NCBI RefSeq assembly: GCF_003054445.1
Contig: NC_042506.1
Coordinates: forward strand, 2,115,501-2,179,500
Source of the DNA: Pichia kudriavzevii
Lineage: Eukaryota > Ascomycota > Pichiomycetes > Pichiales > Pichiaceae
DNA length: 64,000 nt
Reading direction: 5' to 3'
In this document: positions 56,894 through 64,000 of the stretch, in pieces
Position numbering within the stretch: the first letter of the stretch is position 1
Layout of the letters: each line of letters starts with the position of its first letter
The notes under the pieces: model-generated
What the model was told of the DNA's origin: nothing
What the model saw: the letters and a program-made list of their open reading frames with translations, nothing else
Databases searched by the model: none
Made by a program: the position numbers and the translations under genes

Positions 56894-57571
56894 TACTTAA
56901 TAAACTGTAAGTTCAAAATATTGCCAATTGTTATCTGGAATTAAATAGATTGATTAGTAAAGAACTGGACAAAGAAAGATATTTCCTCTCTATTTGTTTT
57001 TCTTGGTGAGTAAAAATCGTGCTAGATGAGTTCAAAGAATCAAACAACAAGCAAGGCGACCAAATATATGCTTTGGTAACTTTGATATTAACGTGTCTTT
57101 ATATACGTATATGTATTGGAACGTACTGAGATATCCAGGTGAGTTCTCTTTTTTTTTCCTAAAAAAATAAAATATATCCAAAATAGATCTAGTAATTCAG
57201 ATATCGAAATCGAAAAAAAAAGGACAGATAAATGGAGTTGTAAATAAGGATCAACAAAAAATGACCTATGTATAACAACTGGCTCAAATGTGGGTCTGGT
57301 CTTAGCTCTGATATAACCTATTTTAAAATTGTCGCCACGAGAGAAGCAGTTTTCTTATTCTTGGACGACCTTTTTTTTTTCACTTTCCATTCTGCATACT
57401 GGAGAAAAAAAAAAGATTGAGGGAAATCATCGATCCGTACACCAGGAGACAAGCATGGTTTTTGTTGCAGTTTTAAATTATCTTCAATTTCAGTGGCAAT
57501 AAGGTTACAAAGTACCGATGTTATTTCCAAAAGTGTCTTGGGAGAAGCATTAGAAATTACAGAACTGACCG
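56894..57571. promoter_or_regulatory. Divergent promoter between eIF4G and RPT6
   Basis: 678 bp. The proteasome-gene element PACE (GGTGGCAAA) is not present in perfect form; the nearest is CGTGGCGAC on the minus strand at about 57330-57338, ~240 bp before the RPT6 ATG. Poly(T)/(A) runs occur near 57150-57170 and 57370-57410. No gene seen. Confidence 0.4.
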
Positions 57572-58789
57572 ATGGCATCTGCAACTGCAATTACAGCAAC
57601 ACCTGTCACCCACAAAAGTGGAATTAGCTCGTTCTTCAATCAAAAGATTCAGGATTATGAAATTCAGCTGGCAGCAAAGACACAGAATTTGAGAAGATTA
57701 GAAGCTCAAAGAAACACACTCAATTCTAAAGTGAGAGCTTTGAAGGATGAGCTAAAGTTATTGCAAGAGCCGGGCTCTTATGTTGGTGAACTCATCAAGG
57801 TGATGGGCAAGAAGAAAGCTTTGGTTAAGGTTCACCCTGAGGGCAAATATATATCCAATATAAGTCCTGATGTTGATATAAAGAAATTGACTCCATCTGT
57901 GAGAGTTTGTCTTAAATCCGACTCTTATGAACTACATAAGATATTACCAAGTAAAGTTGATCCATTGGTTTCATTGATGATGGTGGAGAAAGTACCCGAT
58001 TCTACTTATGACATGGTTGGTGGATTGGACAAACAAATCAAAGAAATTAAGGAAGTTATCGAACTACCTGTCAAACATCCGGAATTGTTCGAGTCTCTAG
58101 GTATAGCTCAACCAAAGGGTGTCATCCTTTACGGGCCACCAGGTACAGGTAAAACATTGTTAGCTAGAGCTGTTGCACATCATACCGATTGTAAATTTAT
58201 CAGAGTTTCTGGTTCAGAATTGGTTCAGAAGTATATTGGTGAAGGTAGTAGGATGGTTAGAGAATTGTTTATGATGGCACGTGAACACGCACCTTCTATT
58301 ATCTTTATGGACGAAATTGATTCTATTGGTTCTTCTCGTTCTGAGGGTTCAGGTGGTGGAGGGGATTCAGAAGTGCAAAGAACAATGCTAGAATTGTTGA
58401 ACCAATTAGACGGTTTTGAGTCATCTAAAGATATAAAGATCATTATGGCAACCAATAGATTGGATATCTTGGACCCAGCCTTGTTAAGACCAGGTAGAAT
58501 TGATCGTAAAATCGAGTTCCCTCCTCCAACTGTGAATGCAAGAACAGATATCTTGAGAATCCATTCCAGATCTATGAACCTTACTAGAGGTATTGACTTG
58601 AAGAAAATTGCTGAGAAAATGAACGGATGTTCTGGTGCTGAAATCAAAGGTGTTTGTACAGAAGCTGGTATGTATGCTCTTAGGGAGAGAAGAATACACG
58701 TGACACAAGAGGATTTTGAACTTGCCGTTGCCAAGGTGATGAACAAGAACGAGGAAGGCGCAGTTTCTGTTGCCAAGTTGTTCAAGTAA
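57572..58789 (+). CDS. RPT6: 26S proteasome ATPase Rpt6
   Basis: 405 residues, the same as Saccharomyces Rpt6, and nearly identical through the AAA domain. An N-terminal coiled coil ([21 protein letters not shown]) precedes the OB domain ([15 protein letters not shown]). The AAA module has Walker A GPPGTGKT from residue 188, Walker [12 protein letters not shown], and [17 protein letters not shown]. The C-terminus is ISVAKLFK-like (VSVAKLFK); in Rpt6 it docks on the 20S core less stably than HbYX tails. It forms part of the Rpt1-6 ring that unfolds ubiquitinated proteins. Confidence 0.98.
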   Translation: MASATAITATPVTHKSGISSFFNQKIQDYEIQLAAKTQNLRRLEAQRNTLNSKVRALKDELKLLQEPGSYVGELIKVMGKKKALVKVHPEGKYISNISPDVDIKKLTPSVRVCLKSDSYELHKILPSKVDPLVSLMMVEKVPDSTYDMVGGLDKQIKEIKEVIELPVKHPELFESLGIAQPKGVILYGPPGTGKTLLARAVAHHTDCKFIRVSGSELVQKYIGEGSRMVRELFMMAREHAPSIIFMDEIDSIGSSRSEGSGGGGDSEVQRTMLELLNQLDGFESSKDIKIIMATNRLDILDPALLRPGRIDRKIEFPPPTVNARTDILRIHSRSMNLTRGIDLKKIAEKMNGCSGAEIKGVCTEAGMYALRERRIHVTQEDFELAVAKVMNKNEEGAVSVAKLFK

Positions 58790-59052
58790 TTTATAACTCT
58801 AGTGAACTCATTGTATAAAAAGGGTAAAGTTAAACAGTATCGTAATGTATTAAAGTGGCGTAGAAGACTAGTACTGATTTTTTTTTTAATTTTTTGGTAC
58901 TGAGCCTCCATTGAACCGGGCGCGTACGCCTTTCTCAACTCAATGGATAAAATTGATGCTGATTACGTTACCTTTGTTTGAGGTGCCTCTTGGGACAAAC
59001 GGATGACTTTGAAAGGGTTTTCAGTGTAGGAACCTCCACACAACTAACATCG

Positions 59053-60024
59053 ATGTCATTCATTTTTAAGTCGCCACTTGATATTGAGATTCAACTTGAT
59101 TCCGAAGACTCTCGTGAGGTTGTTGAAATCAACTCCCCAAAGGGACGCAAGGAGAGGTTGCTTGTATACAAAGATGGCGAAACAGTGAAGGGAACCGTTG
59201 TGGTTCGTACAAGAGACAACAAACGAGTTGAACATGCCGGAGTGCGTGTGCAGTTGCTAGGTACAATAGAAACACAACAAGACGGCAACTTGAACAGTGA
59301 TGATTTTTTAAGTTTTGCACAAGAATTGGCAGCTCCAGGTGAACTAAAGAACACAGAATCGTTTAATTTTGAGTTTAAAAACGTTGAGAAAATGTATGAA
59401 AGCTATAGAGGTATTAATGCCAGGCTTAAGTACTACTTGAAAGTTACAATTACCAGAAAAAGTGCAGATGTTATCAAGGAGAGAGAATTGTGGGTTTATC
59501 AGTATGTCCAACCAGGTGTACTTACAACAAATTCCAAATCCCGTAAGGTGATGGCTGACCGAAATAAGAAGGATTTGCCATCCTCTGCAGATAGCAACGA
59601 AAAGGCTATATCGACGGTGAAGATGGATGTCGGTATTGAAAACTGTCTACATATTGAATTTGAATATTCCAAAAACAAGTATCCATTGAAGGGTGTCATA
59701 GTCGGCCGGATTTATTTCCTATTGGTGAGACTCAAAATAAAGCATATGGAATTGAGTTTAATCCGTAGAGAGACCGTTGGAAGTGGCACGCATCAATCAA
59801 GTGAAAGTACAACTGTTGTAAGATTTGAAATTATGGATGGTGCACCGGTAAAGGGTGAGACTATCCCTATACGGTTGTTTCTCGGTGGCTTTGATCTTGT
59901 TCCAACTTATAGAGACGTCAACAAGAAATTCAGCACCCGTACGTTCTTAAGTTTGGTCCTTATAGATGAAGATGCGAGAAGATATTTCAAACAAAGTGAA
60001 ATTGTGCTATATAGAGATGAATAA
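59053..60024 (+). CDS. PEP8: Retromer subunit Vps26 (Pep8)
   Basis: 323 residues, arrestin-like. The first ATG in frame is 59053 (MSFIFKSPLDIEIQL), the conserved Vps26 beginning; the open frame before it starts only at TTG (58978). Two beta-sandwich lobes carry the family blocks: LLVYKDGETVKGTVVVR, HAGVRVQLLGTIE, LAAPGELKNTESFNFEFKNVEK, LKYYLKVTI, LHIEFEYSKNKYPLKGVIVGRIYFLLVRLKIK, and IPIRLFLGGFDLVPTYRDVNKKFS. Vps26 sits in the retromer core with Vps35 and Vps29 for endosome-to-Golgi recycling. It is shorter than the Saccharomyces protein (379), lacking its extra C-terminal sequence. Confidence 0.94.
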   Translation: MSFIFKSPLDIEIQLDSEDSREVVEINSPKGRKERLLVYKDGETVKGTVVVRTRDNKRVEHAGVRVQLLGTIETQQDGNLNSDDFLSFAQELAAPGELKNTESFNFEFKNVEKMYESYRGINARLKYYLKVTITRKSADVIKERELWVYQYVQPGVLTTNSKSRKVMADRNKKDLPSSADSNEKAISTVKMDVGIENCLHIEFEYSKNKYPLKGVIVGRIYFLLVRLKIKHMELSLIRRETVGSGTHQSSESTTVVRFEIMDGAPVKGETIPIRLFLGGFDLVPTYRDVNKKFSTRTFLSLVLIDEDARRYFKQSEIVLYRDE

Positions 60025-62409
60025 AATACGGTGTTTGAATAGGATTTGTGTATTAATGTAAGAAAAGAGGTTAGTTTCCTCTAAAAAACATGTCTTTAAC
60101 TGCAAAACAAACTCTGCCGTCCCTGTTGAAACGTCAAGATAGTTTCAAAAGCTGCTGTATATTGGCAAAGGTTGAGATGTATTTATTCAAGCTTTGTGAG
60201 GATGTCTCTCGTTTTAACATTCTCCATGTCCTTTTTAATAGTTACCATTTCGATAAATAAAACAAAATTAGATACTTTCCAAACACCTAATAAATACAGA
60301 CTGTGTGAATTTCGGATGTGGAAAATATACGTGTATCGGAACCACGAAAACCTGTAGTTAGTTTGATTGATGTTACCGATTCCATATTGCAATTTGCTTG
60401 CCTCAAATTAATTCTATTAGACAAGTGGAAATTCAACAACTTTCAAAGAATGGAATGGCACAATGGTGAAAAATAAAATCAAACGATTATTTTAGAGGTG
60501 ATACTGGTTGAAACAAAAGGTTATTTTCAACAGTGTTTCAGGGAAAAGTGTATGCTTTTCAGTAATTTACAAAAAAGAAACCTGGTGGATGGTTCATCTC
60601 AAATTGTGCTACAAATGAGAATTCAATAAATGGAAACTATTAAAAAGTACACCTATCAAAATATGGCTAGTAGAGAAACATCGCTTGGCTATGTAGCACA
60701 AAGAAATCATATTTACCCACCAAGTATTTGGTAACTAATTTTGAGGTTAAAGTACTCGTGCTATCAATCAACTACTGAAGAAGTTATAAGAAACACAAAC
60801 CTTGGAAACCACTTGAACAACATGTGACTAGCGCATATATCTAACCACGGCTACCGTGATGATCCAATCAAGAGACTATAGGTGAAATTCAACATTAGCC
60901 AACGATTTATCTATGATCAAAAATTAATAAAGCAAAGGTGTCTCGTTTGTTGGCCTGTTATGATTTCCATAACACTATCACTTGTTTGGAATGACATTAA
61001 GAGGTTTAACAAAAGAAGATTTAAAAATAAAAGTTGGTAGTGCAAAATTAAGCATTATGTCACAAAAAGCAGCTTAGTGGTGAAATATATAAAATACAAA
61101 GATATATTGAGAAACCAGTACTTTAATATAAGGAACTAGGTAATGTTGCTAATTCTATAGGAGAAAACAAGAATGTCAGTTACTTACCTGAAGATGATCA
61201 TAAAAGAACTAAGGAAACACAAAGCAACCTTAAGAATTTAATGTTCTGAAAATAAAATCGCAGAAAGTTGCCGGAATACAACAGTAGGCTCTTTAATTGG
61301 TAAATCAATGACTGATGATCATCTAGCAAACAAGCAGAGACAGTTTTATTGCCAACCGATCAAAACGCATTTTCACCTGCCGCCTTCTCAAGCGTATGTC
61401 GACTAAACGATACGTTTGATTTAGTAATGATGATAAGACAAAGATGTACGCAGGATGTTAATCTTAATGGCAGGGGATAGCTTCTTTCTTGTTGCTTTTC
61501 TCCAAACAACACGAAGAAATTTTAAGGCCTGATGCACCGACTTCAGAACCCAACCCTTGACCATTTTTCTTTTTTTCTTGTACAGACAGAAATTCTGAAT
61601 CCTAGTACCACATAATAATAGAATAATATCATCAAAATTCTGTATCATATTTTACTCGAAGATAAAAATCTAAGTATTCGTTTAGGCATCAAGACCCTGA
61701 AAAGTTTAAGGCCGCATTTTTCATATTTGCGAAGCTGATAAATTTATTATCCAGAAGTTGCACCTACCAATCTCTAATGCCAGATTTAGAATACGCTTGT
61801 GTTTTATGTGTTTCTCAATCAATCATATGGCGTTATTTTCTTATGAGGTTTACACGCTTCTAAATCAACATTGAATGCGGTGATGATTCAGTCAGTCGAC
61901 AAACCTTAGAAATAGTTCTTCGAGTAGTGAACTAGTCATAGAGCTAAGGTTCAACATAAAAATTGACAATACCTAAAAAGTGACAGGTTTGGTAACTATG
62001 GATGAAAGAAACAGGTACCAAAAAATTGGTATTGTCGACAATGGGCCCACACTAATTACTTTGTAAATCTTTGAGTTCCTACCTGCGTATCCTCAATTTC
62101 GAATGCTTTGTATGTATGGACCACGGGGCATGACAGGCAAACATACCGATGGATTTAATGCCGCATCCATGTAATTACTCCTTGTCGGTATAAGGGCGTA
62201 GTAAAGCTGAAACGGTAAACAAGAACGCCCATTGCCAATCCGAGAGTGCATGTAATCAGGAATTACCTGATATGCTTTCCAGGCCGTGCAGCTCCGTAGC
62301 TGAAATTGGAAATAATAAGATTGACATTTTTTTTTTCAGAAGCTTCCTGTCTAGGCAGGCATTTTTGGTTAACTTTTCTTTTGCCCTTGTTCAATTTAGT
62401 AAAGTTTCA
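60025..62409. other. 2.4-kb gene-poor region
   Basis: The longest gene-free stretch in the window. Frames are all short. A 46-codon stretch ending at a TAA near 61404 (reading SLIGKSMTDDHLANKQ and onward) and adjacent small open pieces in other frames could be the remains of a decayed gene, or chance. No tRNA, repeat array or inverted repeat of note was recognised. Upstream sequence of the UFD1-like gene occupies the right part. Confidence 0.5.
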
Positions 62410-64000
62410 ATGCTACAAATACTTGAGAAACTGAAGTACGATCCTAATGATGAACGTATCCAATTAGAAAAGCATTCAGATAAAATAGTCTTGCCTGAGA
62501 AAATCCTAAACGAATTAGTCAATTTACAAAAATTACAAGATATAGAAAAATTGCCACATCCTTTAGTATTTCGAATAAGCACACCAAGTAATAATGCATA
62601 TGTTGGTGTTAAAGAATTCCATGATTTAGACAATGACAGTGTTTTCTTAACCGAGGATGTGCGTGGAAGGCTAGGTATACAAGATGCAGGTGCTACAATT
62701 CTATCGGTTGAGTTGGCATTAAATGTTTCAGGTGATGATGTTGTTGAAAAGGCAATGATTATACTAGAGCCTATGGAAAAATATCAAGTAAATGACTGGA
62801 AAACGTTTCTGGAATCCACCCTGTCTAAGAGTTACACTGCAGTGACCACGGGAGATATCTTGACTTTTAACATCGAGAAGTTTGAATGTGAATTGAAAGT
62901 AAGGTCTGTGAAGACCTCGAACCATGTCAGAAGTGTATGTGTTATAGATCGTGACATTGATCTCGAAATATATGGGGACAATGCGGTTGATGTCCCCATT
63001 AATGGCATTCAAGAATGTGAAGAAGCATCGGGTGAAATTAGGAAAGGTATGACTGTTAAGATAAATATACCTGAAAATCACGTACTGAAGAGCGATGGAG
63101 ATTATGCGATTTCCAATGATCAGTTTGTTAGTGGCGACCGGTTTGAATTTGCCACAGTTAATGAAGGTATTAAGGTGGGTCAGGGGAAGTATGTTTATGC
63201 ATTTACAGATCTTAAATTTGAGATATGTGATCGTTATGAGAAACCTGAAGGAGTTATACCGGGCACTGTGAAATGTGAGAACTGTGGTAAAGCTATCAGT
63301 CCCTCTTCCAAGGTGATGCATGAAACCTTCTGCTTGAGAAACAACATAAAATGTGCCCAATGTGGGAAAACTTTCCGTAAGGCTATACCCGACAAACACT
63401 GGCACTGTTGTTCTACATTTGGTGATGATGCAGAATCTAAAGAGCTGCATGATCGGTATATGCATGAACGACAAACGTGTGAATGCGGGTATAATGGTGT
63501 TACTTATAGTGTTTGCGTTCATAGAAATGAATGTTTATTATCCCTACACGAATGTCGATATTGTCATTTAATACTTCCACGAGGAGAGGAGTGTGTGGAA
63601 TCGAGGTACTACAGTGTCTCAGGACATGAGTGGACATGCGGTTCTAAGACCACGGAATGTTTCAAATGTGGAAAGATTGTTCGATTGAGGGAACTGGATA
63701 CACATTTGAAAAACCACGAGTTTGTGGAAGCCGAAGTTAGTGAGCGAACTATACAGTGCAGTAACGTTTTATGTGTTAACAAATTTACTGGTGATAATTC
63801 AATTGGGCTGTGCACTGAATGCTTCAGTCCACTATATTCCGATATTAGAGATGATGATGGGAGAAGATTGAAAGCCAGGATTGAAAGAAGGTATATTCTG
63901 CAGCTGAAGAATGGATGTGGGGATCTGCAGTGTGATAACCAGTTGTGTGTGAGCAGCAGCGAATGTATCTGCAGAGGTTCTATGGGTGAGATTATAAAGT
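62410..64000 (+). CDS. UFD1-domain protein with Cys/His zinc fingers and an AZUL-like motif (runs off right edge)
   Basis: An ATG at 62410 opens a frame that stays open to the window end (530 codons). Residues ~1-185 form a UFD1-type double-psi barrel: KIVLPEKILNELV, DSVFLTEDVRGRLGIQDAG, AMIILEPMEKY, then SVCVIDRDID, in the order seen in Ufd1. A linker of ~100 residues follows. From ~290 come several Cys/His zinc-finger segments (CENCGKAIS, HETFC, CAQCGKTFR, CFKCGKIV). Near the right edge LKARIERRYILQLKNGCGDLQC with following CxxxxC pairs resembles the AZUL zinc finger of Ube3A-type ligases. Ufd1 itself lacks these fingers; this is a separate fungal architecture suggesting a ubiquitin/Cdc48 link. 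The C-terminus and any catalytic domain are outside the window. Confidence 0.82.
   Translation, partial: MLQILEKLKYDPNDERIQLEKHSDKIVLPEKILNELVNLQKLQDIEKLPHPLVFRISTPSNNAYVGVKEFHDLDNDSVFLTEDVRGRLGIQDAGATILSVELALNVSGDDVVEKAMIILEPMEKYQVNDWKTFLESTLSKSYTAVTTGDILTFNIEKFECELKVRSVKTSNHVRSVCVIDRDIDLEIYGDNAVDVPINGIQECEEASGEIRKGMTVKINIPENHVLKSDGDYAISNDQFVSGDRFEFATVNEGIKVGQGKYVYAFTDLKFEICDRYEKPEGVIPGTVKCENCGKAISPSSKVMHETFCLRNNIKCAQCGKTFRKAIPDKHWHCCSTFGDDAESKELHDRYMHERQTCECGYNGVTYSVCVHRNECLLSLHECRYCHLILPRGEECVESRYYSVSGHEWTCGSKTTECFKCGKIVRLRELDTHLKNHEFVEAEVSERTIQCSNVLCVNKFTGDNSIGLCTECFSPLYSDIRDDDGRRLKARIERRYILQLKNGCGDLQCDNQLCVSSSECICRGSMGEIIK

Noticed and set aside
57330-57338. PACE (Rpn4) site in the RPT6 promoter
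   Set aside because: Only an imperfect CGTGGCGAC is present; too degenerate to call.
58978-59052. 25-codon upstream extension of Vps26
   Set aside because: Starts at TTG; Vps26 proteins begin at the MSFIFKSP ATG.

Overview
This window is a gene-dense stretch of a budding-yeast (Saccharomycotina) nuclear chromosome. The genes match Saccharomyces families at their usual lengths: Sec18, Rpt6, Ssh1, eIF4G, Gin4 kinase, SUMO, Pex11, Slc1, Vps26 and tropomyosin. Three genes are split by short introns with perfect yeast signals (GTATGT at the donor, TACTAAC at the branch point). A CTG codon sits at an invariant leucine of Sec18 (LLRPGR, residue 392), so CTG is read as leucine. That argues against the CUG-Ser and CUG-Ala yeast clades. 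A Pichiaceae-like or other standard-code yeast is my inference; I cannot name the species.

Layout. 1-8 kb: the tail of an unrecognised gene, an Ysc84/Lsb3 actin-patch protein, the SNARE Use1 overlapping the ribosomal lysine methyltransferase Rkm1 tail to tail, an orphan gene, and the mitophagy receptor Atg32. 8-18 kb: a tRNA-Val(AAC), a Ste5/Far1 pheromone-pathway scaffold with two tandem Ste12-type sites in its promoter, the spliced genes EMI1, SWS2 and TPM, the acyltransferase SLC1, and a likely EOS1. 18-34 kb: an Apj1-like Hsp40, a Tma108-like M1 peptidase, two large orphan genes, Gin4 kinase with G1/S-type promoter motifs, and SMT3. 34-41 kb: a Dpp1/Lpp1 lipid phosphatase and two tandem Can1-type basic amino-acid permeases that share a nearly identical 233-bp tract, which looks like recent gene conversion. 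41-51 kb: a mitochondrial release factor, Pex11, an Rdx (SelW-like) protein, an Mps2-like membrane protein, a degenerate HAD-fold protein, Ssh1, Tae1, and a Vba-type transporter broken by one in-frame TGA. 51-64 kb: Sec18, eIF4G, Rpt6, Vps26, a 2.4-kb gene-poor stretch, and the start of a UFD1/zinc-finger/AZUL-like gene that leaves the right edge.

The genes do not form one pathway. This is ordinary housekeeping chromosome with several informative local features. I found no retroelement, CRISPR array, phage-like element or defence system. The items most worth a second look are the in-frame TGA, the permease conversion tract, the Ste12 sites, the three introns missed by plain ORF calling, the degenerate HAD protein and the UFD1-AZUL fusion.
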